Of a stretch of 64,000 nucleotides of DNA, positions 1 to 8,525 are shown piece by piece. The stretch's first letter is position 1; every line of letters starts with the position of its first letter. The DNA comes from F1-80-MAGs062 sp046345315 (GTDB lineage: Bacteria > Planctomycetota > Planctomycetia > Planctomycetales > Planctomycetaceae). The position numbers and the translations under genes are program-made. The stretch is taken from the NCBI GenBank assembly GCA_046345315.1, contig JBKDKA010000198.1:69833-133832 (forward strand). Direction: 5' to 3'. The notes beneath the pieces were generated by a model. It was not told the origin of the DNA and searched no databases. It worked only from the letters and a program-made list of their open reading frames with translations.

Positions 1-78
1 GATGCTCTCGAAACCCAGCAGGTCTGTGAAGCTGTACTGGTCAGCGCGAAAAGCGGACTGTGGAAAGAAATTCGGTAG
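1..78 (+). CDS. C-terminal end of a truncated gene, possibly a Gfo/Idh/MocA oxidoreductase
   Basis: Frame 1 is open from the first base to a TAG at 76-78 and encodes about 25 residues ending ...SGLWKEIR. The amphipathic helix with an LETQQVCEAVLVSAKSG pattern looks like the last helix of Gfo/Idh/MocA oxidoreductases, which commonly end in a helix followed by SA-SG-x-W/R-x-E. This is resemblance only, because the catalytic part lies outside the window. It is followed by 153 bp without a gene before greA on the same strand. Confidence 0.45.
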   Translation, partial: DALETQQVCEAVLVSAKSGLWKEIR

Positions 79-231
79 CCCCTGAGCATTTCGAAGGCTA
101 TAATCGGGACTGCAAATCAACGACTGCTCGGCGGTTGAAAGAATCTCTTTCAGCCGCCGTTGCCATTTGTCGATTTCGAATGAACTGAATTTGATCCCAT
201 CAGACGAATAACGAGTGTCGAGGTTCACGTC

Positions 232-708
232 ATGGAACGCCAGCCGATTTCCCGTGAAGGTCACGAAAAACTCCGCGAAGAAATTCGCGTCCTGGAGGAA
301 ATCGAGATGCCGGCCGTCACGGAGCGTATCAAGACCGCGCGGGAAGAAGGCGATCTGAAAGAGAATGCCGAGTACCACGACGCGCGAGAAAAGCAGGGAT
401 ATCTGCAGGCAAAGATCAACCAGCTGAAATCCAAACTGTCGTCATGTTATATCGTCGAAAAGAGTGATCTCCCGAAGGATGTCGTCGTTTTTGGCGCTCG
501 AGTCACCGTGAAGGATCTCCGAGATGATATGGAAGAAGCCTACGAGCTCGTGGGGCCCGGGGAAGAGGATTACGACGGCGACGTGATGAAGATTCTGACA
601 TCAAGTCCGATCGGTCAGGCGATGATCGGAAAGAAAGTCGGTGACCGAGTCGAGGTCGATATTCCCGCCGGAAAGCTGCGGCTCGAGATTATCAGGATCG
701 ACACTTAG
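232..708 (+). CDS. greA: Transcription elongation factor GreA
   Basis: GreA binds the secondary channel of RNA polymerase and stimulates cleavage of backtracked transcripts. The 158-residue length is normal for the family. Residues 1-75 form the antiparallel coiled coil that enters the channel, with the acidic-tip region EEGDLKENAEYHDAREKQ that is diagnostic of GreA. Residues 80-158 form the FKBP-like domain and contain the signature SPIGQAMIGKKVGD. The start is ATG with a weak GAGG about 10 nt upstream. It is transcribed alone and convergent with lgt, with the repeat element at 777-805 between them. Confidence 0.96.
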   Translation: MERQPISREGHEKLREEIRVLEEIEMPAVTERIKTAREEGDLKENAEYHDAREKQGYLQAKINQLKSKLSSCYIVEKSDLPKDVVVFGARVTVKDLRDDMEEAYELVGPGEEDYDGDVMKILTSSPIGQAMIGKKVGDRVEVDIPAGKLRLEIIRIDT

Positions 709-716
709 AGCGCTTA

Positions 717-805
717 GCAAGACCGGGAATGGCCCCGCCGAGAATCTGAAATCATTGAGACAGGTAACCGCCAGAAGTGCCTGTCCCGGTTTTGTCAGAG
801 CCTCC
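717..805. repeat. Dispersed intergenic repeat, copy 1 (imperfect inverted repeat)
   Basis: The 29 bases at 777-805 (core TGTCCCGGTTTTGTCAG) recur exactly, in opposite orientation, at 23852-23880. The left part of this copy (about 717-736, AAGACCGGGAATGGC) is a degraded reverse complement of the core, so the element is an imperfect inverted repeat. It lies between greA and lgt, and its right end supplies the last codons (RRL) and the TGA stop of lgt. It resembles REP-type elements. The two copies are seen directly; the family assignment is inference. Confidence 0.75.
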
Positions 806-1865
806 TGGGATTCGGCCCAGTCAGCTTTCCGCGTTTCGCAAACCAAAGCATCGCCGGAATCCCGGTCAGCAGCAGCGCAACGCTGACCCATTGCCCAAGC
901 GGCAGAGTAATCCCCAGCAGCTGAAGCCCAGTGGTGTCATCGCGGAAGGTTTCGAGAACAAATCGATTGACCGGATAGAGGATCCAGGCCAGCCCGAGAA
1001 CAGCGCCGTCGAAGGACCGACGTCTGAAGTAGAACGAAAGCACTCCGGCAAGCAGGAACGCAGCGGCTGAACTGTAAAGCTGCGTCGGATGAAGCGGGAT
1101 CGTCTTGAGTCCTTCCACTCCCGATGGAATTCGCCTTGAGAGGACCGACCAGGTCAGACTGTCCTGAGGAAACCGGACAGCCCACGGAAGATCGCAGCTG
1201 CGACCGAAACAACAGCCATACAAAAAACAGCCGATTCTTCCGAATCCCTCGCCAAGAAACAATGACGGTGCAAGGACGTCACACATCGGAAGCGGACTGA
1301 TTCCACGACGCCAGCAGAACACCAGCAGGCCGATGATTCCCCCGGCGACGCAGCCATAGAATACGATTCCTCCGTCCCAGAGCGCGACAGCGGCAACAAG
1401 CTTGTCTGCGAACCCCTGTTTCGTTGCCAGCAGCCCCCTGCCCTCCGCCAGAAGGAAGTTCACCCTCGCCCCGATCAGTCCGGGAATCAGGATCCAGAGC
1501 ATCAGATCCCAGATCACATCAGGGGGCTGACCGATCTGTCGAATCCGGGACGAAGCAAGTGCCGTAGCGCTGGTGAATCCCACAAACAGCATGAAGCCAT
1601 AACCGAACACCGGAATCCCGGTGGAGACAACAGGAAGCCGAAGTATCCTGATCGCCAGGATGGCAGCAGGAAACATCATCCAGAATCCGGCAGCAGAAAA
1701 CGCCTGCCGAACATCGTGACTGACCAGCCATGCTCTGAGGCCTGCGGCACACATCGTCAGAACAAACAGAATCAGGAGCCATCCTGCTCCGATATGAAAC
1801 TCGTTGGCGACAGACTGCCACTGCCAGAAATCCTCAAAGACAAATCGAAGCAGTACCGTTCGCAT
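795..1865 (-). CDS. lgt: Prolipoprotein diacylglyceryl transferase (Lgt family, divergent subfamily)
   Basis: Lgt moves diacylglycerol from phosphatidylglycerol to the lipobox cysteine of prelipoproteins in the inner membrane. The 356-residue protein has about seven hydrophobic segments. Family hallmarks are present: GIPVFGYGFML (83-93), GEGFGRIGCF (205-214), HPTQLY (259-264) and NRFVLETFR (300-308). The active-site pattern differs from E. coli Lgt. The GG-x-x-x-HGG motif carries Tyr for His (GGIVFYG, 165-171), and the Asn of GRxGN is Cys (GRIGCFLYGCCFG). This GCF/GCC version occurs in Lgt-like proteins of several phyla. Its last codons lie inside the dispersed repeat. Confidence 0.85.
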   Translation of the reverse strand: MRTVLLRFVFEDFWQWQSVANEFHIGAGWLLILFVLTMCAAGLRAWLVSHDVRQAFSAAGFWMMFPAAILAIRILRLPVVSTGIPVFGYGFMLFVGFTSATALASSRIRQIGQPPDVIWDLMLWILIPGLIGARVNFLLAEGRGLLATKQGFADKLVAAVALWDGGIVFYGCVAGGIIGLLVFCWRRGISPLPMCDVLAPSLFLGEGFGRIGCFLYGCCFGRSCDLPWAVRFPQDSLTWSVLSRRIPSGVEGLKTIPLHPTQLYSSAAAFLLAGVLSFYFRRRSFDGAVLGLAWILYPVNRFVLETFRDDTTGLQLLGITLPLGQWVSVALLLTGIPAMLWFAKRGKLTGPNPRRL

Positions 1866-1907
1866 TCGCGTTACCTGTCGTCAACATGCGGGGAGTCAGT
1901 GCCGATA

Positions 1908-2765
1908 TCAGTGAAATGTAATGATTTCGTTGTCGATCAGACGAGTCGTGCCGACGCGAGCCGCGATCAATGCGACAGCACGCTCGCCCGGCGGCAAACG
2001 ACCATCCAGCGGTTCCAGTGATTCGATATCTGCAATGATTGCGTAACTAACCTGAATACCATCCAGCGCGGAAAGGTATTCGAACATGCGAACGGAAATC
2101 TCGGCCGACGACAATGATGTCGTTTCTGCCAGATTCATGGCAAGTCGCAACGTCCCGGAAATCCGCAGAGATCTCTCTCGCTCCTCCGGAGACAGATATC
2201 GGTTCCGACTGCTCATCGCCAGCCCGTCCGGCTCTCGAACAATCGGACAGGTAACGACGGTGACCGGAAAGTTCAGGTCGTCGACCATCCTGCGAATCAC
2301 CAGTTGCTGCTGAAAGTCTTTCTGACCAAAGAATGCCTTGTCCGGATCAGTAATCAGAAAGAGCTTCGCCACGACGGTGGAGACACCATCAAAATGACCC
2401 GGCCGGGAAAGTCCCTCGAGCCGCGTGGTCAGTTCAGTGACCGTCACTCGAGTCTGTGCGGACCGCTGATACATCGACTCAACGTTCGGAACAAAAACCA
2501 GATCCGCACCTGCATCACGACAGATCTGAAGGTCCGACTCCAGCGTTCTTGGATATCTGGTGAAGTCTTCGTTGGGGCCGAATTGAGTCGGATTGACGAA
2601 GATCGTGACGACAACAAAGTCCGTCTGGCGGCGAGCCGCCTCGATCAGGCTGCTGTGTCCCGCGTGAAGAGCCCCCATCGTCGGAACGAGCCCGATCGAT
2701 CGATTCGTCCGACGAGCATTTCGGACAAGCTGATGAACCGCAGCGGGCGACGTTTCAACAATCAT
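1908..2765 (-). CDS. panC: Pantothenate synthetase (pantoate--beta-alanine ligase)
   Basis: PanC condenses pantoate with beta-alanine, using ATP, in the last step of pantothenate synthesis. The reading frame opens at 2834, but family alignment favours the ATG at 2765, which gives 285 residues. Visible motifs are PTMGALHAGH (28-37, the HIGH-type nucleotide loop), FVNPTQFGPNEDF, RPGHFDGVSTVV (pantoate site), FFGQKDFQQ and the KMSKS-like MSSRNRYLS. The protein appears complete with no unusual substitutions. It is co-directional with the DUF1571 gene upstream and with lgt downstream. Confidence 0.95.
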   Translation of the reverse strand: MIVETSPAAVHQLVRNARRTNRSIGLVPTMGALHAGHSSLIEAARRQTDFVVVTIFVNPTQFGPNEDFTRYPRTLESDLQICRDAGADLVFVPNVESMYQRSAQTRVTVTELTTRLEGLSRPGHFDGVSTVVAKLFLITDPDKAFFGQKDFQQQLVIRRMVDDLNFPVTVVTCPIVREPDGLAMSSRNRYLSPEERERSLRISGTLRLAMNLAETTSLSSAEISVRMFEYLSALDGIQVSYAIIADIESLEPLDGRLPPGERAVALIAARVGTTRLIDNEIITFH

Positions 2766-2858
2766 GATCAAACCGAACTCAATGCCTGCTGGTGGCAGGG
2801 AATGCAACGGAACCTCTTCGGGCTCGAAAGGCAAGACCTCAGTGCCCGAGGTCTCCGT

Positions 2859-3671
2859 TCAGAATCGATATCCAGGATTCTTTGTATCAAAGTCACGATC
2901 GGTCAGGCGGACATCCTTTCGAATTCGCGTGAACGTGTAATCCTCGATAATCGGAGGTTCTGCACCGGGTGCCGACGGAAAACCTGCCTGCTGACAGCGA
3001 ACAGCCAGCCCGGACTCTTCATCAATCCAGAGACGCGTTCGATGAAATCGAAACTGTTTTCTGGGCTGCGGATGGGAACTCTCGATCACACGACAGGTGT
3101 ATTCTCCCACCTTCCCGTCTTTGAAATACTTAACATCGGTTTCTCCGAATTGCTTCTCAGCTTCCCACTGCTTAATCACCAGACGAACCATATTCGCGAT
3201 CCCGACCCTGGTGATCGGGTATCGGTTCTCAGACATCGCCTGGCTCCCGGTTGGGGACAGTTCGAGCGTTCCGATAAGCGATGCGATGCCTGTCTCGTGT
3301 ACCAGGAGGTTGTTGTTGTTCTTGCCCTCAACGAAAATCACTTCCCGACCTTCGTTCGGCTTTTCGAAATACATATAGACGCTGAAGGGGTTGTGACGCA
3401 CCTTCATTCGCATCTGCTGACTGATCAGAGATCGACCGACGATTTCCTTCTTGGAAAAGGTAACTTCATACCCTTCCAGTTCTTCAGCCTTCTGCAGGCT
3501 CGTCTGAGCGTGTCGAATTGCCGGCTCCAGCGGATGCTCCGTTTCCGCCGAAAGACATCGAGTACCCTCGGAAAACAAAGCGGCCATCCCCGCGACAGCA
3601 AGCGAAAACTGACGCCGAGAAAGATCAGAATCTGCGGACCCGGACAACCGTCGTCTGACTTCGTGATTCAT
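2859..3671 (-). CDS. DUF1571 family exported protein
   Basis: This protein of unknown function has a DUF1571 domain, a family seen mainly in Planctomycetota. From the ATG at 3671, preceded by AGGGG, it has 270 residues. The N-terminus carries a Tat-like leader (twin Arg at 19-20, SRRQF, followed by a hydrophobic stretch to about residue 40), so export to the periplasm is expected. The DUF1571 core follows, starting near the ELEGYEVTFSKKE segment, predicted mostly beta and reminiscent of LolA/LolB-type barrels. An upstream start at 3866 would add a basic, low-complexity extension and is unlikely. Confidence 0.85.
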   Translation of the reverse strand: MNHEVRRRLSGSADSDLSRRQFSLAVAGMAALFSEGTRCLSAETEHPLEPAIRHAQTSLQKAEELEGYEVTFSKKEIVGRSLISQQMRMKVRHNPFSVYMYFEKPNEGREVIFVEGKNNNNLLVHETGIASLIGTLELSPTGSQAMSENRYPITRVGIANMVRLVIKQWEAEKQFGETDVKYFKDGKVGEYTCRVIESSHPQPRKQFRFHRTRLWIDEESGLAVRCQQAGFPSAPGAEPPIIEDYTFTRIRKDVRLTDRDFDTKNPGYRF

Positions 3672-3914
3672 AAATGACCCCTGCTGAATTCCTCGCATCT
3701 CCTGACTACCACAGGAATTTCGACCAGATAATAGATCATTCGGCCAGATTCGTGCAGATCGATTTCTCTGATTCCTCAGAAAGGGATGTCTGCCGACGCG
3801 AAACAGACGACATCTCCTGGAAAACTGAGATTGTGATGAATTCGAAGAAGCCGTAGATTGCGGCAATATCTGCCGCTGCAGGAAGCCACGGCATGACGCT
3901 ACTGGAAAAATCGA

Positions 3915-4580
3915 ATGGAATCGCAGCGAAGCGGAATTCTGTCCACTTTCATTATGACGATCCCGCTCGTCATCGTGCCGGCACTGGCCATTTTTCGCCC
4001 CCCAGTCCCAACATCCGGTTTCACATCAACTGACCTTGGTGCGGCCGATGAAGCCGTTCAGGACGACGCTCTGAGCGAGTTCGACCTCGAACCGATGCCG
4101 GCTCCGGAAGGAATTCCGGAATCGGAGGAGACCGACGAACACGGATCTGAAGGTTCCGACAGACGGTCAGAGTCTCCTCGCCCCGGTGCATCGGGCGAAA
4201 CGAACGATTCGCCTCCCGTAAAACTCACCCCCGCGATTCCGGAACATCCTTCAGATCCGTTCAGCGCTGATGGGTCTTCTCCCGAAATCGCACCGTCTTC
4301 TGCTCCTGAGCCGTCGAAGGCATCCGAGACAATCCTGATACAGCAGCTGAATGAACTTGGCGCCATGCGAACGTTCTGGTTCGCTGTTCCGGAATCAGAA
4401 ACCGAAACCGGACTGGCAGTGTTCTTCCGTGGTGACAGCGACAACATGGTCTATCGATTTGAAGCTGTGGGAACATCACGTGAAGATGTGCTTCGAAGCG
4501 TGCATCAACAGGTCTCACGCTGGAAAATGAAAAACTCCGGTGGTCGGAAGGTCCCCCGGAAAACGGATCCCGGAGAGTGA
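3915..4580 (+). CDS. Hypothetical membrane-anchored acidic protein
   Basis: The family is not recognised. The 221 residues begin with one hydrophobic segment (about 8-27, rich in Ile/Val/Pro). A long Pro/Ser/Glu-rich, probably disordered stretch follows (about 40-140). A compact C-terminal part (about 142-210) has predicted beta/alpha character (TFWFAVPESETETGLAVFF). The stop overlaps the GTG of scpB by three bases, so the two genes are almost certainly co-transcribed and translationally coupled. No function can be assigned. Confidence 0.7.
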   Translation: MESQRSGILSTFIMTIPLVIVPALAIFRPPVPTSGFTSTDLGAADEAVQDDALSEFDLEPMPAPEGIPESEETDEHGSEGSDRRSESPRPGASGETNDSPPVKLTPAIPEHPSDPFSADGSSPEIAPSSAPEPSKASETILIQQLNELGAMRTFWFAVPESETETGLAVFFRGDSDNMVYRFEAVGTSREDVLRSVHQQVSRWKMKNSGGRKVPRKTDPGE

Positions 4581-5395
4581 CGCAGATGCGAGGACCGGAT
4601 TCCTTTCGGCGTGCGCTGACTCGCGGATATGAAGGACTGCAGTCCCGCCACTCAGCGGACAATCGCGACCAGAGTGTCTCAGCCTCAGACGAGTTCCGTC
4701 GCGCTTTACGGCGGAATGCCTTCCGTCGCAGGCGTGGTTCTGTTCCGGGAGGACATGAGCAGAGTCGTTTCCTCAGCGACGGCAGCCTTATCCGATCCAA
4801 CCGACTTGCTCGCATGGAAGCGGTACTGCTGATCTCTGATGGACCAATCTCTGCCCGTAAACTTGTGCAGATGGCTCGATTGATTGATCATCGCGAAGTT
4901 AAACAACTGATCCAGATCCTGAATGAGGGATACGATCGCGGCGGGTCAGCATTCCGTGTTGAATCCACGGCAGCAGGATACCTCCTGATGACACGGCCGC
5001 AGTTCGCTCCATGGCTCGATCGGCTTCATGAGCGTCAGTCACAACTGAAACTGACAGCACCGTCTCTGGAAACACTGACGATCATCGCCTATCGACAGCC
5101 AGTGACTCGCGCTGACGTGGAAGCGATTCGTGGCGTCCAGTCGTCTGAAATGATCCGTCAGCTCATTGATCGAGGACTCGTTCGAATCGCCGGCGAAGAT
5201 GATTCACTCGGACGACCTTTTCTTTACGAGACCACGCGCCAGTTTCTCATGATGTTCGGGCTTCAGTCACTCGAGGAACTCCCCGACTATTCGAAACTCC
5301 GTAAACTCTCCGACGCGAAGTCCCCAGCTCGAAATGCCGGTGATGCAGAAGAAGATTCTGATCCGGACACTGCATCCCGGACGCGTGCGGCTTAG
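4577..5395 (+). CDS. scpB: Segregation and condensation protein B
   Basis: ScpB is the winged-helix (kite) subunit of the SMC-ScpAB condensin. The 272-residue frame starts at GTG 4577, overlapping the upstream stop; an ATG at 4586 is equally possible. Residues 1-75 are a basic Arg/Ser-rich extension not typical of ScpB. The conserved core follows: MEAVLLISDGPIS, SAFRVESTAAGYLLMTRPQF, the signature LTIIAYRQPVTRADVEAIRG (strand 2/helix of the second winged helix), and LIDRGLVRIAGEDDSLGRPFLYETT. A short charged tail ends the protein. scpA is not adjacent. Confidence 0.93.
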   Translation: MTQMRGPDSFRRALTRGYEGLQSRHSADNRDQSVSASDEFRRALRRNAFRRRRGSVPGGHEQSRFLSDGSLIRSNRLARMEAVLLISDGPISARKLVQMARLIDHREVKQLIQILNEGYDRGGSAFRVESTAAGYLLMTRPQFAPWLDRLHERQSQLKLTAPSLETLTIIAYRQPVTRADVEAIRGVQSSEMIRQLIDRGLVRIAGEDDSLGRPFLYETTRQFLMMFGLQSLEELPDYSKLRKLSDAKSPARNAGDAEEDSDPDTASRTRAA

Positions 5396-5489
5396 CATTG
5401 GTTCCAGAACGGTGAACGGCCCATTCGAACAGAACGCGTTGCCTGAATCTGCAGCCACAACAGTTTCTGCACCGATTCCGGAACGCGAG

Positions 5490-6203
5490 TCAGAGCGATG
5501 ATGCCTGATGCCGACCGGAGTTCCGATCTGCAGCCATAACACTGCAGACACGCTCACGGATGTCGCCGGCGATCTCATCGATGGACCGCAGATCGCCGGA
5601 AGGCGTAACTCCCTCGATGAGTGTCCAGTCGCTCCGCGAAACTGCGATCTCCCGATAACAGAGCCTTACTTTCTCGAGGTAAGGACTGTCAGCTTCCTGC
5701 AGATCAGCAGTTTGTTCCGTGTAATCGCGAGCAGCCTTCCGAGAGACCAGTTCACGACTCCACGACGAAGACATATCAATCAGCAGCGTCAGATCGGGAC
5801 GCGGAAGCTGAAATACCTCATACTCGATTTCTTCAATCCACCCGAGAAGACGGGACCGCTCGGGTTCCTGCAGCTTGGCTCCCTGATGAGCCAGGTTGGA
5901 ACCAACAAATCGATCCAGTACGACGACATCGTTTTCGGACATCAGCTGTTTCAGAACCGGCAGTGACTCATAGCGGTCCCCTGCGTACAGAACCGATGCC
6001 AGTTGCGGATGCACTTCCTGCAGACTCCCGAACCGGCCGTTGAGAAAATCTCCGATGGCACTTCCGAAGCGAGTCGCCGAATAGCGGGGAAACTGAAGCA
6101 TTTCGGCACGGTATCCGAGCTCCCTCAATGACCCGGTCAGTTTTGCAGTCTGAGTTCCCTTTCCGGCGCCGTCGATACCCTCAATCGCTATCAGAACTGA
6201 CAT
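5490..6203 (-). CDS. tmk: Thymidylate kinase
   Basis: Tmk phosphorylates dTMP to dTDP. The P-loop EGIDGAGKGTQ is at 8-18, and the dTMP/DR motif LDRFVGSNLAHQGAK is in the middle. Both match the family, although the P-loop has Gly where Thr is usual and the DRY motif reads DRF. The 237 residues are slightly longer than the usual 205-215. The start ATG lies inside the 3' end of mtaB (13-bp overlap), so tmk is the distal gene of an mtaB-tmk pair. scpB ends 94 bp away on the opposite strand. Confidence 0.93.
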   Translation of the reverse strand: MSVLIAIEGIDGAGKGTQTAKLTGSLRELGYRAEMLQFPRYSATRFGSAIGDFLNGRFGSLQEVHPQLASVLYAGDRYESLPVLKQLMSENDVVVLDRFVGSNLAHQGAKLQEPERSRLLGWIEEIEYEVFQLPRPDLTLLIDMSSSWSRELVSRKAARDYTEQTADLQEADSPYLEKVRLCYREIAVSRSDWTLIEGVTPSGDLRSIDEIAGDIRERVCSVMAADRNSGRHQASSL

Positions 6204-7567
6204 GTGGATACCCCCTGCGATGCGCCGCAGACGGCCGCTTTCGTGGAGTCAGCACGCTCCGCAGTGATCCCGTTCCTGTCCGCCCGGATTCCGCGACAGT
6301 AAACCAGCTGTCCCTGATCGTCACTGGTACCGGGAACTTCCACGGGCATGTAGTATCGGTCAGTCCCGCAGACATAACCATCTCTGACAGACTTTGTATT
6401 CTCCACCAGGACTTCCAGGAGTGTGCCTGCTGACTCACTGTTAACCATTCCTTCGGTACACAGGTGCTGCTGATAAAAATCTACGGCGAGCTCTCTTTCC
6501 AGCTGAGTCAGAATCTGAACACGTTCTCGGATCACATCAGCAGGAACCTGCAGTGGCATCTCCGCTGCGGGAGTCCCGTCGCGTCGGCTGAACGGAAAGA
6601 CGTGAATCTTCATGAATTTCGCCTTCCGACAGGTATTGAGCGTTTCCTCAAACTCAGAGTCGGTTTCTCCTGGAAATCCCGTGATAACGTCCGTTGAGAA
6701 AGCCGTATTGTCTCCAAGAACCTCCCGTATCTCGTCCAGACGATCAAGAAAACTCTCAACGCGGTATCGACGACGCATCCTCGACAGCACGGAATTACTT
6801 CCACTCTGAAGAGCCGGATGAAACTGCGGACAAAGATGCTCGCACTGTCCGGCCACTGCCAGAAAATCTCTGCTCAGCTCAACCGCTTCCATACTGGAAA
6901 GTCGCATTCGCCAGTTTCCGGGAATCTGGTCGAGTCGTTCGAGCAGATGCCAGAGTCGTTCGGTGCCGAACTTTCCTCCGACACCGGGTCGATCAATCCC
7001 GTAGTGTCCCATATGAATCCCGCTGATCACGATCTCGCGGTATCCGTTTTCAACCAGCTGCCGGACTTCCGTTTCAATATCCTGAATCGAACGACTTCGA
7101 AGCCCCGGGCGAACTGTCGGAATGATGCAGTACGAGCACTTCAGGATGCAGCCGTCCTGAATCTTGATGAATGCACGCCGGTGGCCCTCAAATCCGCTGA
7201 TCTGTGCGGGCAGATCGTGGATACCGAATCGAGACAGAACATCCGGCAGTTCGCGTTTATCGGTCACGACCTCGATCACACCGGGCAACTGACTGACAGC
7301 TCGAGGATCGCGGGTTGCATAACATCCCATCACGATAATTCGGGTTCCGGGATTCTGACGGTGAAGCTGACGAATCACCTGGCGAGATCGTGAATCGCCG
7401 TTGTTGGTCACAGTGCATGTGTTGACCACACAGAGATCTGCCGGCTCTTCCTCCAGTGCTTCATGAAAGCCGTGCTGCTCCAGCGCTTCGCGAACAAGCT
7501 GAGTTTCATACTGATTGACTTTGCACCCGAGGGTCACCAGACGACAGGTGCGGCGATAATTCATCAC
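6191..7567 (-). CDS. mtaB: tRNA (N6-threonylcarbamoyladenosine-37-C2) methylthiotransferase MtaB
   Basis: This radical-SAM methylthiotransferase converts t6A37 to ms2t6A37 in ANN-decoding tRNAs. The N-terminal UPF0004 domain has the three auxiliary-cluster cysteines in LGCKVNQY (13-20), VNTCTVTN (48-55) and MGCYATRD (80-87). The radical-SAM motif is CILKCSYC (140-147). A TRAM-like C-terminal region follows. The LGCKVNQYE form of the first motif favours MtaB over MiaB (GC-MN) or RimO. The 458-residue length is usual. Its 3' end overlaps tmk by 13 bp. Confidence 0.93.
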   Translation of the reverse strand: MMNYRRTCRLVTLGCKVNQYETQLVREALEQHGFHEALEEEPADLCVVNTCTVTNNGDSRSRQVIRQLHRQNPGTRIIVMGCYATRDPRAVSQLPGVIEVVTDKRELPDVLSRFGIHDLPAQISGFEGHRRAFIKIQDGCILKCSYCIIPTVRPGLRSRSIQDIETEVRQLVENGYREIVISGIHMGHYGIDRPGVGGKFGTERLWHLLERLDQIPGNWRMRLSSMEAVELSRDFLAVAGQCEHLCPQFHPALQSGSNSVLSRMRRRYRVESFLDRLDEIREVLGDNTAFSTDVITGFPGETDSEFEETLNTCRKAKFMKIHVFPFSRRDGTPAAEMPLQVPADVIRERVQILTQLERELAVDFYQQHLCTEGMVNSESAGTLLEVLVENTKSVRDGYVCGTDRYYMPVEVPGTSDDQGQLVYCRGIRADRNGITAERADSTKAAVCGASQGVSTCQF

Positions 7568-7600
7568 TTCAGATCTTCCGACTCGCGAACGACTTTTGGG

Positions 7601-8353
7601 TTACCGGGCAATTCCCAGCTGATCATGCTGATGACGCAGGTCGGCCTCATAACGAGCATATGCTTCCTCGTCTTTCTGGCAGCTCACACCGCGAAACACC
7701 ATCGCAAAAGCTCTCCGATGGCGACTGGAACTCCGATTCGGTTCAGCTCGATGAATCGTGTTCCCATGATGCGCGATCACATCGCCGGGCTGAAGATCAG
7801 TAAGGACCTCCACTGCTCGATCGGCGTCACTGTAGTCCGTGATTCCTTTGGAGAACCCGAGAACTGACGACTTGCCATGAGGTCGGATACCTCGAAGATG
7901 CGATCCTGCAATGTACCGCACGCAGCCGTTGGCCTCATCGACACGATCCATCGCCATCCAGAGAGTCACAACATTCGGAGGCTTCAGACAGAAGTAGTAG
8001 TTGTCCTGATGGGGCGGCGTCGGTGCGTCTTCTCCCGGTGGCTTGTTGAACCATTCAGGAGCATCACAGGAAACGGATTCGCCAACCAGACACTCTGCAA
8101 GTGCATTCCACCGAGGATGATTCACATAATCACACATGAATGGATCAACCTGCATATGCTGCATCTGCTTCAGCGTCTCCGGCCGAGAACGGTCGACGTA
8201 GAATGCGGCCGTCTCAGGAAGAGTCGGCACGACTTCACGAACATATCGTTCAAGCTCCTGCTGCAGATCACGAAAATCCTCAGCAGAAAGAAGCTGACGC
8301 ACCACGACATAACCATCCCGGTCGTACTGCGCCTTCAGTTTCGAATCGAACAT
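7601..8353 (-). CDS. Phytanoyl-CoA dioxygenase (PhyH) family oxygenase
   Basis: Fe(II)/2-oxoglutarate-dependent oxygenases of this family hydroxylate diverse small molecules; the substrate here is unknown. The metal triad is visible: His115 and Asp117 in TPPHQDNYYF, and a distal His in HHGNTIHRAEPN (about 201). Arg residues in SSRHRRA could bind 2-oxoglutarate. The 250-residue length is normal. It lies 33 bp upstream of the mtaB start on the same strand, so read-through into mtaB is possible. Such genes are numerous in planctomycete genomes and often accompany carbohydrate or sulfatase loci. Confidence 0.88.
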   Translation of the reverse strand: MFDSKLKAQYDRDGYVVVRQLLSAEDFRDLQQELERYVREVVPTLPETAAFYVDRSRPETLKQMQHMQVDPFMCDYVNHPRWNALAECLVGESVSCDAPEWFNKPPGEDAPTPPHQDNYYFCLKPPNVVTLWMAMDRVDEANGCVRYIAGSHLRGIRPHGKSSVLGFSKGITDYSDADRAVEVLTDLQPGDVIAHHGNTIHRAEPNRSSSRHRRAFAMVFRGVSCQKDEEAYARYEADLRHQHDQLGIAR

Positions 8354-8525
8354 CAGAATGCCCCTGCAGCCAGCGTTTCAGTTTTCAGAATCACCCGGAA
8401 GGCACAAAACAGAACTTCCGCAGAATTGTCTGAACACCAGTCCTGATTGACAACCATGGCCGGCAGAAAAACGTCCGGCAGAAAAACACGGCCCGCAGAG
8501 CGAACGTGTCACGGCGCCGGACCGA

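Noticed and set aside
2304..3677. A 457-codon open frame on the plus strand
   Set aside because: It is antisense to panC and the DUF1571 gene, both well supported; its protein is Arg/Ser-rich with no family features.
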